Shown in pieces: positions 33,179 through 44,513 of a DNA stretch of 64,000 bases. Numbering within the stretch: the first letter of the stretch is position 1; each line of letters starts with the position of its first letter. A program made the position numbers and the translations under genes. The DNA is from Aphanomyces cochlioides (lineage: Eukaryota > Oomycota > Saprolegniomycetes > Saprolegniales > Verrucalvaceae), in contig JAHQRK010000027.1 in NCBI GenBank assembly GCA_019828595.1, positions 868,001-932,000 of the forward strand, written 5' to 3'. The notes beneath the pieces were generated by a model, which saw nothing but the letters and a program-made list of their open reading frames with translations, made no database searches and was not told the DNA's origin.

Positions 33179-34375
33179 TTATGGAGATCCTTTGGTACGA
33201 TTCCTTGCGAGCATGTCTTGCAGTCTGAGCTGGAAATCCCACAGGAGTTGCTTGCTAAACGCCACGACTTCTCGCTCTGTCGTCGATTCATCCGGGGTCA
33301 TGAGCGTCGTGCCCAAATCCTTGGCAAATTCTCTCACGAATTCAACCTGCATGGTTCGATGGCCGAGGAATCTCACAATCGAGCGCGTTGGTGCGACGCG
33401 GCGAACGTCAATCCTATCCAGAGAGAGATGACCATTCTCCTCCGAGCGACTGCGTTCTTACCATTCCATCTCGTGGAAGTTTGGATTTCCAAAGCTTGGA
33501 CCCGCTTCGTCGTAATTGAGATGTCGAATGACAACGATGAAGCGATCGGCTTCATGAAAATGGCCTTGGAGGAGATGCCACGGGTACTTCTCTTCAAATA
33601 TGCGGCCGGCCAAGACGGTGTTGCCGTCGCGCTCAACGTCAATCTATGCAGACTGTCGATGAGGAACTTTTGTTGGCACAAACCTCGTCGGAGAAGCAAA
33701 TGATCGATTGGCTCTCCGGCGCTATAAAGAGCTGTTTGATGTCCTCCAGCGCGTGCGGCCACGTGGCTTGAAAGCCCTCGATCATGTGAATCCATTCACC
33801 AGTGCATTCTGCAGTGCACTGGATGAACTCGTCCAAGTCATCCAGCCTTGGAAAGTGGTTGAAAGCGCGATCTGTGTTGTGGTAGAGCTGCTGGACGAGC
33901 CACTGTTTGGCTTGTGCTCGAGCTTCGCCGTGCGCAAGGAGGGAGACATGGTGATACACAGGCTGCAACGATCTTAGCGAGGGAACCTACGTCAGACGTG
34001 AGAAAGTGTCCGACTGCGATGGAAATCCACTGGACGAGGTTGACAGGCTTGAAGAAACCGCGTCATTTCGAGGATCAGCGATGTGTTGGCATGAACGAGG
34101 TCCCGTAGACCGTGAAGGTTGTCCTTGGATCGTCGGCTTTCTTCTTGAAACACAGATGCAACCACTCGCCACGACAGTTTGCCATCTTGGTCGACGAGTT
34201 GACCTGGAGACAATGTCGACGCTCGGATTCGAAGAGCAGCGAGCTCATTCAGCAGTTGCATCCTCTCATTCTTCCTCCTCCGACGATATTCCCGCTGCAT
34301 GCTTAAATTGTGCTCGCGACGAGGATCCACAGTCCTTCCAGAGGCAGCCATGGCATCCTTGTCATCCGCTCCCAT
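33179..34375 (-). CDS. B3: bZIP-like/START-like family protein, intact
   Basis: Start at 34375 (MGADDKDAMAASGRTVDPRR). Exon 1: SMQREYRRRRKNERMQLLNE, GKLSWRVVASVFQEESRRS, MTRFLQACQPRP|gtggat. Exon 2: HHVSLLAHGEARAQAKQWLV, QQLYHNTDRAFNHFP, DIKQLFIAPESQ. Exon 3: IDVERDGNTVLAGRIFEEKY, GHFHEADRFIVVIRHLNYDE, FHEMEW. Exon 4: IDVRRVAPTRSIVRFLGHR, ending RNRTKGSP. Same strand as B2 and very similar to it over exons 3 and 4, consistent with tandem duplication. Open throughout. Confidence 0.77.
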
Positions 34376-34853
34376 CCTGAACTTTCGGTGAATTTCCAGT
34401 TTTACACTGAATCTGAAACTGAGGGGCAGAAAACTGAGTTTGAGCTTCAGTGTCGACATTTTCACCTCTGAAACCTCTTATTTTAAATGCTATATTAATA
34501 TTAATTTATACAATGACAAGCTCACCAGGCAGTGCCAAAGACGGCTGTCGCTCCAAGTTGTCGAGGGTTCTCGCGTCCTGCGACCTGAAGAGTCAGGAGA
34601 TGAAGAAGATATGCGTAATGTTATTAATCCAGGTCATCAAGAGAGTGACGATATATTGCAGCTCTCTTTACCGCCAAGAAAATGTGAATATGTAGTATTT
34701 TGTATGCCATAATAAGTCTGAATATGAAACTAAAGTCAGTGTCCCAAAACCTTGGCTCAAAACTCAGCTCAGTTTCAGAGTCAAAACCAGAGACTGCTGG
34801 AGATGTTTTCCCTGAAATTCTCTACTAACAGTGGTCGACAGCATCGAGACGAC
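34376..34853. other. No supported gene; spacer
   Basis: AT-rich 5' flank of B3 and left flank of a MITE. A small open frame at 34512-34695 has no recognised feature. Confidence 0.35.
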
Positions 34854-34857
34854 ATTT

Positions 34858-35458
34858 GAGAGCTTTCAAAACAAAAACGGGACTTTTTCAAAAATTTGAG
34901 AATACGAGTATTCAATATGACAATATACAAAAAATTACGGTGAATCCAAAAATAGTACTTTTATAGGCCAATTGCGCTTCATCTTCAATATTTCTGCCTT
35001 TACATAATTTTCATTTCAGCCAATAAAAATAAAGAATTGCTAAACATTATTTTTTCAACTTGTAAAGAATATTCTATTTATGAAAGATATTGTTAATATA
35101 GAGGTTTTCTTATCAGTCTGAAACTTGCCAACAACGAAGGAGTCAAGCGATCGTGGATGAAGAGCACAGCAATACCATGGGAGCTAGGTCACGCCAGTCA
35201 GTCTAGCTCTTGGATGTAAGCATACCATCAACTCTATGAATTATTTCATTTACATTCTAGTGTCTACTCCTCCGCCTCTGGGTCGTGCTGAACTCTATAG
35301 GTGTCCATTCGAATATTTGATTAAAATCTGCCCATACTATTGGACATATTATGGATTTCATCTCCAATCATATGCCTTTATTTGAGTCAAATGATTCGGA
35401 GGTGATTTCTCAAAATGATCAGAACACAAAAAGTCCCGTTTTTGTTTTGCCAGCTCTC
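34858..35458. mobile_element. MITE with about 32-bp terminal inverted repeats
   Basis: Left end GAGAGCTTTCAAAACAAAAA continuing CGGGACTTTTT is repeated inverted at 35428-35458 with two mismatches (GAGAGCTGGCAAAACAAAAA). ATTT lies directly outside both ends (34854-34857, 35459-35462), a possible 4-bp target duplication. 601 bp, AT-rich, non-coding. Superfamily not assigned. Confidence 0.7.
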
Positions 35459-36738
35459 ATTTGAAAAATAAAAGTTTTATAGGAATACTTTCAAAATCGA
35501 TAATATAAAAACTAAGAGTGCATTTGAATGATTTGTAAAAAATTGCCTTGCATTCTTATGATGTCTACTCGTTCTTCTTTGGTGAGTGCTCGTGGTCGCA
35601 TCTTAGCGACATCTTCGCATATACGCTTGTAAGTCGACGCGTCAATGTGGCCTCCAACAACCATCTTACGAAGAGTCACCAATATGGATGCCAAAGTCAC
35701 AACTTGTACTGTATAAATTTGTCATCTGTATTTTTATCAATTATAAAAGGTATCCCATTTTTACGATGGAATTTACATTCATTCCTAACTTCTTTGTATC
35801 CATTATCAAAGGATATTGTGTTTGAGAAAATATATGTTATTTCATTGTATTGGCCAAATTGACTTCTACGTTGGTATTAAATTTCAGAATTTTATCTGTT
35901 CTTGAAGTGAATCATCAGCAATATGACGTCTCGATGCTGTCGACCACTGTAAGGACTTGGACCAAATCGAGTTCGGAGCACAACTTCGAGGAGTCTTCAC
36001 TGTCAAGACGATCATGCCGATCGAAGGCTACACTGCTCTTATGGAAGCAGGCACCGTGGACTCATCGCACAATATTTTAGCGATCCCTCGAGAGCGCCTG
36101 ACTGCTGGTCCGACTTGGGTAGTTTATACCGCAGGGTGAGTTGTGGCTCGCTCCTCGCTGCCATTCCCAGAGACTCGCAGCTTATCTATGGCTCTGACGC
36201 CATGCTCCATAGCGAGCCTTGTCGGGACTTAATCGCGCACCCAACGACGTTCTCCTTATTCGTTGTAAAGGTGTAGGAGTCATCAGTCGTTGCTTCCGTT
36301 GGCATTCTCTCATCTAGGCAGACTTGTCAAGGCGGTCAAGCTACACAGCCATGAGAACTTCTTGACTCCACATCGTGGCTTACAGCTTCTCTCCATGAGC
36401 TGCTGCTTGTAATTGTGAAAATGCTACTCGTTAGTCGCAGACAAGTCTTTCGTCCGGCGAGAATACTGTCAGAAAGCAACGAGAACGTCGACATCGCGTC
36501 AAGAACGAGCAATTGAGGTTCTTTTCGCCGCTAGTGCGCCAGGGGGCCAGCGACAACCTGTGGATCCACTTTCTCCCTGACACATGCTAACTCCCTATGC
36601 GATGCGAGCCAGCAAGCACGCAAGCTGCGGGGTCTAACGCCATCAAGAAGCGCACTTTAGACTAAAAATAAATTATTGTATTTTCGTCTGGTGAGTTTGG
36701 TGTTTGAACAAAATTCGCCATGAGGAATGACGACATAG
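35459..36738. other. No supported gene; one unexplained open frame
   Basis: A frame around 35940-36139 reads QIEFGAQLRGVFTVKTIMP and LTAGPTWVVYTAG, which faintly recalls the start of a SET domain but is too short to call. The AAAATAAATTATTG word near 36664 lies just upstream of B4. Confidence 0.35.
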
Positions 36739-37894
36739 GTGTGCGCGCCTGAACGAGCCTCTGAAGACAGAGCGACGGATCGCCGACAGTATTTCAAGAG
36801 AAAACAGCGTGAATACCGACACAGACTGAAATACCAGCGAGATAATCTCCTAGAAGAGCTCACTCGTCTTCAAAACAAGCTTTCGAAGGTGCTTCCTGCG
36901 ACACTGACTTGCGATGCCGTCTTGGAAAGTGATTGCATCTGTACTCCAGAAAGCAAGAAAAGAGTCCAAGGATGAATTCATTCGTCTCAAAGTCCTTGTT
37001 GACGCCAATACATCATTGATCAACGATATGACGCGGTTTGTCCAAGTTTGTAAGCCTCGACCGGTGCGTACTGTTTCTCGTGTTAAACACATAAATTACA
37101 TGCATCGCTGTAGATGGCACCACTATCGTTTGTGCATCCTGTTCACCAATACGTGACTCTCATGGCGAACGGACACGCCCGTACTCAAGCCAAGCAATGG
37201 CTCGTCCAACAGCTTTATCACAACACCGATCTATTCTTCCACAACTTTCCAGCGTTGCATCCCTCTGACGAATTCGTGGATTGTAAAGCTGAGCGCACAG
37301 GCCGTTGGGTTCATACTTTTAAGACTTGTCAAGCTACATGGCCAAATACAGTCGAAGAGATAAAGCAACTCTTTCTCCATCCAAAAAGAGGTATTGGCCA
37401 TGATGTCATCAGGATCTCAATGTCAAACGTAGTTTGATGTTGAACGAGATGGCAACACCATACTCATGCGTGGCATATGCTTGGCGAAGTGGTTGTGGCA
37501 TATTCTGCAAGGCCATTTTTACGAAGCGGGTCGTTTTGTGGCTGTCCTTCGATCTCTCAACAACGACGAGGCAATTCAAGACCACGAAGATCCCAACTTC
37601 TACAGAATGGAATGGTATGCATTCCGATTCGATCATGAAAGAAATGAGAAACTTTATCGTAGGATCGACGTCCGTCGGATTTCGTCGACTCACTCTGTCG
37701 TGCGGCTGTTGGTCCATCGAACTGAGCTGATTGACGATTTCAAAGAGTACATGAAACACATGGGGACAGTCGTCACTTCCCATGATTCAACTGTGATTGA
37801 GCAGGAGGTGTCTGCATTTGAAAAGAAACGGCAATGGGATTTCCAGCAGAAAATGAAGACGTTGCTGTCACATGATATCAATCGCACTGCTTAA
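36739..37894 (+). pseudogene. B4: bZIP-like/START-like copy, broken
   Basis: The basic region RRQYFKRKQREYRHRLKYQR is intact, but the frame has no ATG: a stop lies just upstream and the likely start reads GTG. After LPATLTCDA a small deletion removes the residues before PSWKVIASVLQKARKESKD and shifts the frame. Exon 2 is good as far as VEEIKQLFLHPK (VTLMANGHARTQAKQWLVQQ), then a deletion removes its end and the phase-0 donor. Exon 3 (GHFYEAGRFVAVLRSLNNDE, FYRMEW) and exon 4 (IDVRRISSTHSVVRLLVHR, ending DINRTA) are intact. Confidence 0.75.
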
Positions 37895-38214
37895 TGCAAG
37901 TTGGTGATATTCGTTCCTTCAATGCAATTCCACGGCGAGTCCTCAATTCTCTTCAAGCTCGTGCACAAGATGGTCAAGAATGGAAGTTTCCCCACACTGG
38001 CTGTACATGTTGCAAATTGTGTAAGTTGTCTCCGTTAAAATGAACAAACTCGATTTTCAAGCCAAGCTCTCGACCGGGTGACGCTGGGGACAAGAGCTTT
38101 CGTCGTCACAACAAAGCGTCCAATCTTTAGGGCAAATTATAATGCAGTTGTTTGAAGAATGCTGAGAACGTTGTCTTGGTGCTGTTTCATGTGTCAACCG
38201 AGCTGGAGAGTGAG

Positions 38215-39345
38215 CTATATCTGGCATGAAGCCATTTCGTCAATCAGGTTCTTCATCCTCTGCTGGACGCCCCAGACAATTTGCTTCTTCATGGCTGCCA
38301 TGTGCGGCTCAGTGCTCTTTTTCATCCTGTACGGGGATATTGATTCCCATGTCTGTCGCGAATTTGGCCACTTCATCAATGTGCATCATCTGGTGGGATA
38401 AGATCGCACTGAGTCGGAGACAATCGATGGACATCGATCCTGGCCACGGGTTTGTCAGTCTTGTTCAATGAAGTCTGTGGCGTTCTCACCATTCCATGCC
38501 GTGGTAATTTAGGTCGTCAAGGTCTTCAAAAGCTTCGTCGTGGTTGAGAGATCGATGGACGACGACGAACCGATCGGCTTCGTAAAAGTGACCTTGAAGG
38601 GTATTTCTCGTCATAGAGTCCACGTGCCAAGATTGTGTTGCCATCGCGCTCGACGTCAAACTATTCACAAGTGAAACCCATGAGCATGGGACAGCTGCGG
38701 GTATATTGTCTGCATTGCAAAGAATACTTTGGCTCTGAGGAAGCAGGAAGACCTGCTTGATGTCTTCCAAGAAGTACGTACGGCCAGACGACTTGACAAG
38801 TCTCAACAGCGTTGACTCAACGACCAGAGCACTTCGCACTGGTTTCCACAAAGACGTCGTAATTGTCCAGAGCTGGAAAGTCGCTGAAGGCTCGATCTGT
38901 GTTGTGGTAAAGCTGCTGGACGAGCCATTGCTTGGCCTGCACACGGGCTTCCCGCTGCGCCACAAGAGTCACATGGCGGTGGACAGGTTGCTCAAAAGTG
39001 ATCGACGCAGTCTAGACAGAGCGTGAGTGGTTCGTGTTCACCAATAAACTACTGACAGGGCGAGGTTGACACGCTCGTAGGAACCGCGTCATGTCATAGA
39101 TCAAGGCTGAATTCGCATCCACGAGAGCTTGGAGATTGGCGTGTTTGTCCTTGGAGTTTCGACTCGTTTCCTCGAACGCTGAAGCTACCAATTGCCGTGA
39201 GAGCATGCCGTCTTCGCTGAGTAGTTTCGCTGGACCTTGTTTCGATACCTCTTGTTGCAAACGCGCAATAACTTGGAGAAGAACTGCTCGCTCGCTCTTG
39301 GCGCGGTCTCGATACTCGCGCTGCTTCCGTCGGAAGTACAGTCGT
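38215..39345 (-). pseudogene. B5: bZIP-like/START-like copy, heavily damaged
   Basis: Right to left: YFRRKQREYRDRAKSERAVL with a stop just upstream and no start; EDGMLSRQLVASAFEE; MTRFLRACQPRP. Exon 2 has EARVQAKQWLVQQLYHNTDR, but then an in-frame TGA replaces the Trp after CSGR (VNAVETCQVVWP follows), with a small indel before the EDIKQVF motif. Exon 3 has lost about 11 bases between DEKYP and the GHFYEADRF motif. Exon 4 keeps IDVHRLSPTQ and MMHIDEVAKFATDMG but is frameshifted twice and ends near 38215. Confidence 0.72.
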
Positions 39346-39921
39346 CAGCTCGAGTTTCCACGAGTCGGTCCGCAGTTGCTCATGAGTTCTCCTTTTGGTT
39401 TGCACTGCCGGGAATGGAAAGGAACGTCAGTGCTATGAATAGATTGCTTCGGCTGCTGGTGAAAGTTCTGTTCTTCACGTCAGTCACGACGTCCAGCCAG
39501 TAAATTTATCTCCATCTGTCGTTCCTAGGTGCATGAAAAGGATAAAGAATGACGTGGACAACAGTTCTGCGGCAGGGAAGTCACAAATTGCTGCATCAGC
39601 GATCAAGTTCAACTCTCTCCTTCTTTTCAATGTTCCCAACACCTCTCGTCGTCCCGTCTGAGTGTAGGGAACCATCCATGTATCGGAATTCCGCACTGGT
39701 GAAGCAAGAAAACATGGCGAGGGTCGTTACAACAACAACAAAAAGTTGATGAAATCGACTGTTGTGCGGCACGACTGGCTCCCCCGCAGCTCGCTCTATG
39801 TCGCCATGCTAGCCACATCTGACTCGCTTCGTTGTTGATGAGATGTCCCGGTAACGATGACATGGATCTGGAGCTCAGCATTGGCCCATTTGAATGCAAT
39901 GTGGATTTGGTAGTGTCCGAA
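39346..39921. other. No supported gene; 5' flank of B5
   Basis: Short frames without recognised features. The remaining spacer 40317-40734 on the far side of the next element likewise shows no gene. Confidence 0.35.
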
Positions 39922-40316
39922 ACAGGTCATATCCGGGTCAGGTCACACTTTTGCGTCACACTACAAAATTGAACATAACTCCATCAACAGGAAGAGTTAA
40001 AGCGCCAAACTTTGTCATTCTCTAGCAGGCCTCATCAGGGTGGCGGCACGGCCTACCTGCCGCCTTACCCGATGAGAGAAAATATAAAGAAACCCCTTTT
40101 TGGTGCACGTTGGGGGCTCCCTCCTCCGAGTCATCCGCCTGCAGAAATTTTTTCACTCGACCTCCGCTTCGCTGCGGTGAGCGCAGTTTAAGGCTTTGCC
40201 ATTGCAGTTTGAATGAGAAAAACCTAAAATCTGATCAGAAAGTCGAATAAAACCATGAGAAAAACCAGTAAAAAACCTGTGAGCTGCACCCGTGACCTGA
40301 CCCGGACCTGACCTGT
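39922..40316. mobile_element. MITE-like element with 25-bp terminal inverted repeats
   Basis: Left end ACAGGTCATATCCGGGTCAG (continuing GTCAC) and right end, read inward, ACAGGTCAGGTCCGGGTCAG (continuing GTCAC) match at about 22 of 25 positions. No convincing target duplication (flanks GAA and AAA). About 395 bp, non-coding. The CAGG start hints at hAT, but this is not established. Confidence 0.55.
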
Positions 40317-40676
40317 AAAGGATCTTCCGTGGATTTTCATACCGAGTCTCTACGCGCAGTGCCAGTCTGCTTGAGATGCCAGCAGCTCGACAGCGCAGAG
40401 AGTACAGTACCAGGTTGAAGAGCGAAGTCTAGCCCTTCAACACCTCGCAATGGACTCCGTCGCCTCGACTTGCATTGAATCTTTGGCTGGGGACAACATT
40501 GAAATGAACTCGTCGCATTCCCCAAAGCACTAAATCAGTAACTCCCGCTTCTAGTCCATCTACAACGCCAAATTGCTTCGTAGTTGCTACCAAGTGGAGT
40601 TAAGAGGAGCTCAATCTGCGGCACAAGTTCGCCGTCGTCAACGTCATTTTGCATCCATCCGTGGCATTCAAAAATA

Positions 40677-40714
40677 CAATAATTTATTTCTCTCAAAAAT
40701 AAATTATTGTTTGG
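40677..40714. repeat. 13-bp palindrome (hairpin) upstream of B6
   Basis: CAATAATTTATTT, six to eight bases, AAATAAATTATTG. The right arm also occurs at 36664 upstream of B4, so it may be a remnant of a shared 5' region of the family. Confidence 0.6.
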
Positions 40715-40734
40715 AGTCCAGAAATATTGCCAAC

Positions 40735-41929
40735 ATAAACAGCTCGACCACGACGCATGCCTCAGTAGACTCGCCGAGTGCTCGGCGAGAGTACTTCTTA
40801 AGAAAGCAGCGGGAATACCGCAATCGCGTCAAGAGTGAACGAGAGAATCTCTTTGAAGAGCTAGCTCTGCTTCAAGGCAAGTTGGCCAATTTACCACGAG
40901 CAAAACTCATCACCGACTATGGCATGCTGTCTTGGCAAGTCGTTGCATCGGTCTTCCAGGAAGCAAGTCGAGACTCCGAGGATACGCTTCGCAAGCTCCA
41001 AAGCCGTGTGGATGCGAAAAGGTCCTTGATCTACGAGATGATGCGATTTCTCTGAGCTTGTCAACCCCGTCCTGTGGTCTCTCCCGCCTACGACGCAACT
41101 TCCTCATGGACTCTTCTAGATAGCCTCGATCTCTTGTGCGCAGCCCATCCATTACCACGTAACTCTCACGGCGAATAGCGAAGCCCGTGTTCATGCCAAG
41201 CAATGGCTCGTGCAGCAACTTTATCACAACACAGAACGCGCCTTCTCTACCTTTCCAGCGTTGAGTCTGACGGATGAATTCGTCGACTGCACTGCTGAAT
41301 TCGCTGGTCCTTGGGTTCACACTGATGAATCCTGTCAAGTTGTGTGGCCAAACACAGTGGCGGAGATCAAACAACTCTTCCATCATCCCCAGAGCCAAAA
41401 GTTCATTTGCTTCACGGACGAGGTGCTTCCACTCATCCCGTCAAACTCTCACAAATATGGATAGTTTGACCTCGAGCGGGACGGAAACACACTGCTAGCT
41501 CGTGGCATCGTCGACGAGAAATATCCGTGGCATCTCCTGCAGGGCCATTTCTACGAAGCGGATCGATTCATAGCTGTCCATCGATCTCTCAACGACGACG
41601 AAGCATTCCAAGGCATGGAAGATCCGAATTTCCACGATGTCGAGTGGTGCGTATCGTCGTTCGTGACTCTTGTGGGCTAAAAAGCACGTCGTGGCAGGAT
41701 TGACGTCCGTCAAATATCTCCCACGCACTCTGTTGTGCACGTCTTGGCGCACCGCACGATGCTCATTGATGAATTCCGAGATTTCGCCAAAGACATGGGG
41801 ACTGTCATTTCATCTTCAGATGAAAAAGTTGTCAGGAAGCAAGTGCCGGCCTTCTATAAGAACCTCCTCTGGGATTTCCAGCTCAAGATGAAGAACATGC
41901 TCGCTCAATCGATCTCAAGCTCCGCTTAA
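40735..41929 (+). pseudogene. B6: bZIP-like/START-like copy with lost start and one nonsense codon
   Basis: The frame is open upstream but has no ATG; at the expected start (40735) the codon is ATA. Basic region RREYFLRKQREYRNRVKSER and YGMLSWQVVASVFQEASRDS are intact. At 41053-41055 TGA stands where all sisters have an Arg codon (MMRFL-stop-ACQPRP), a single-base CGA-to-TGA change. Exons 2-4 are intact: HVTLTANSEARVHAKQWLVQ, FDLERDGNTLLARGIVDEKY, GHFYEADRFIAVHRSLNDDE, IDVRQISPTHSVVHVLAHR, ending SISSSA. This is one of the least damaged pseudogenes. Confidence 0.75.
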
Positions 41930-42125
41930 TTTACTCTTTGACGACTTCACGGCGTCTTGGCGCGTCCTCCTATGGAGGAAGGGCACAAGTCTGACGGATG
42001 GACTCTTCCAAGTAGACATCTTGGAGAGGTTCTGTGCTTCTGTGGCGATCTAGACCTGAAGAGCGGCCAAAATTGACAGCTTTGATGGGCAAAGGAGGGG
42101 AATTGCGTCGAGGATCATGGCAGAG

Positions 42126-43307
42126 TTAGATGGAAATGATCGAGAATTGAGCAATCGTGCTTTGCAACTGCTGCTGAAAAGTCCACAGGAGGTCCTTGTC
42201 GAACGCTGCCACTTCATGCTCAATCGTCTTTTCATCCAAGTCGTCTCGCGCCAAGGCGTGGTTGGCATCATGCTCTTTGGCGTAGTCTTTCACGTCAGCA
42301 AGGAGCATCGATCGATGACCAATGAAGCGCACAAGGGAATGAGTGCGAGATAGCTGGCGGACTTGAATCCTGTGCGGACATGACAGAGTCGATAAGAGAG
42401 CATGCAGTATACCATTGGACTTCATGGAAATTTGGATCCTCAAGACCTTGATGCGCTTCGTCGTCTTGCAAGTGCCGAAACACTGCCACGAAGCGATGAG
42501 CTTCGGAAAAGTGGCCTTGCAGGAGATGCCACGGGTACTTGCCGTCCATCAAACCGCGTGCGATCAATGTCAAACTTGCTCTGGAGAAGTCGTTGGTAAA
42601 GTCACTAGGGCTCAAAGGAAGTACCTGGTCAGAATCGCAGATGACGCTTTGGCTCTCTGGACGAAGAAAGAGTTGTTGCATCTCTTCCAGTGTGTTTGGC
42701 CAAATAACTTGGCAAGTCTCGACAGAGTTGACCCACTCCCCAGCGCATTCCGCTGTGCTTTGGACAAATTCGTCCGATGAGTCTACCGCTGGAAATGTGG
42801 CGAAGGCGCGATCTGTATTGTGATAGAGCTGCTGGACGAGCCATTGCTTGGCTCGAACGCGGGCTTCCCCATTGGACAAGAGAGTTACATGGTGGTGGAG
42901 GGGCTGGACGCTAGCAATGGAAGAAATCTACATGAAGCAGTGAGATCAAGTTTAACATGGGCATCGTGCAGGTCGTGGTTGACATGCTCGAACAAACCGC
43001 GTCGTTTCGCTGATCAATACTGCGTTCGTGTCAATATGCGCTCTGAGACGTTCAAACTTGTCCTTAGAGAGACCACTGGCCTCCTGAAAGACGGAAGCGA
43101 CGATTTCCCACGAGAGCATGCCACTGTCGACTTGGATTGAAGTGCGATTGCTCACCTTCTTTTGAAGCCACGCGAGCTCTTCATGCAGACGAGTCTGTTC
43201 ATCCTTGACGCGCCTTCGATATTCACGCTGCTGACTTGAAAGTACCGCCGACGGGCGACCAATGCGTCGGCAGAGGCGCATCCTTCGTCGCTGCTGTCGC
43301 TCTGCAT
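42126..43307 (-). pseudogene. B7: bZIP-like/START-like copy with frameshift, odd donor and deletion
   Basis: The family-type start is at 43307 (MQSDSSDEGCASADALVARR), but one base is missing after YFQ, so QQREYRRRVKDEQTRLHEEL is in another frame, reachable only from a second ATG at 43281. The exon 1 donor reads CGACCT|gcacga, GC instead of GT and poor beyond. Exon 2 is fine (SNGEARVRAKQWLVQQLYHN). Exon 3 lacks about 20 bases that would encode VERDGNT, so its phase-0 start is out of frame with LIARGLMDGKYPWHLLQGHF. Exon 4 (IQVRQLSRTHSLVRFIGHR) ends normally at 42126. Confidence 0.7.
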
Positions 43308-43466
43308 GAAAATGTCAATAATTCGTCTCATTTTTATGAAAAACTCTAATATTTTATGTCAATAGTATTAATATATAGAGGTTTTCTGCAATTTCATAGT
43401 TTTCCACACGATCTGTGTCAAGTTGCACCGTTGTGTCATTGCCACGTTGATCCCGGCCGCTCTGCC

Positions 43467-44170
43467 ATGGATCCGACGCGCCGACGAGAGTATTTCCAGA
43501 AGAAACAACGCGAGTATCGCCGCCGAGTCAAATGCGAGCGACTGCGGCTTCGAGACGAGCTCGCTGGCCTTCAAGAGCAGCTCAGGAGTCGATTTCCCCC
43601 TTGTAGCCTGATCGACCGGGGACCACGGCATGCCTTCACCACAAGAGGTCACCTCTCTTCAAGAACGCCAATAGTCGATCCAAACGCGACCACAAGCGGC
43701 TTCAAGATCGTGTCGCGGCGAGACCGATCGAGGTCTATGAGCTCATGCGATTCCTACGACCCTGCCGCAGAATTGAGGTGAGCATCTCGATATTTCGGAT
43801 TCAAAGGTGACTGGAGTTCTAGATCCCCACGACGTCCATCGCACCGCCACTTTATCACCGCGCGATACTCCTGGAGTAAAGGGAAGCTCGCAATGTCGCC
43901 GAGAGATGGCTAGCCTGAGCTTTCCACAACTTTCCAGCATTCCACCATCCGAGGGTGAATCTGCCGATTGCACCGTTGAATGAGGGAGGATTGTGTGCAC
44001 ACCGTCGAAACACGCCAAGATGCGTGGCGCCACTCCCTCAAGCGGGTCAAACACATCGTCTTGACGCCACAGAGCCAAGCGAGCATCAACGAAACGGGCC
44101 ACATCAAGATGCTCCAAGACACAGGTCAACCACAAGCGAGTTTAAGCGCCTCTTGCTATAGCATTTCGCT
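43467..44170 (+). pseudogene. B8: bZIP-like/START-like copy, exons 1-2 only, decayed
   Basis: ATG at 43467 starts MDPTRRREYFQKKQREYRRR, a good basic region, and ELAGLQEQLRSRF. From there the frame is lost repeatedly: RSKRDHKRLQDRV, VYELMRFLRPCRR and, in exon 2, TVETRQDAWRHSLKRVKHIV, LTPQSQASI occur in different frames. Exon 2 has lost its QQLYHNT block. No exon 3 or 4 follows. Clearly dead. Confidence 0.72.
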
Positions 44171-44513
44171 CATTTCATCGAGAGCAGAACCAAGTCGACG
44201 ATGCAGACAGACGCCGCCGCGTCTTCCCCTTGCGAGGGGGTCAATTCTCATGAGGTCAACGAGTGCAAGAGCTCGTCAATCTAACGAGAAATGATGGCTT
44301 TGATGGATGGATATCGTTGAGGAATGTCGCGGGGGTGGATATGGAAAGCCCCCGTGCCGTAAATCTGCCGCGGGGGAAGCGCGCAGGGCGTTGGACGTGC
44401 ACGCTTCCATGCGTTCGACGTGGTTGCAACTTTCATGCTGGATAACCTCTCTTGATTTCAGTGTGCATATGTTGACCACAAGTAAAGTTGGAGATCCAGA
44501 GACGCACGCCACC

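Noticed and set aside
32644..33291. 215-codon open frame on the minus strand reaching into B2
   Set aside because: Reads B2 exon 1 in a wrong frame; the part upstream of 32941 has no support.
35940..36139. Possible SET-like fragment (GVFTVKTIMP)
   Set aside because: Too short and without the later SET motifs; listed only as unexplained open frame.
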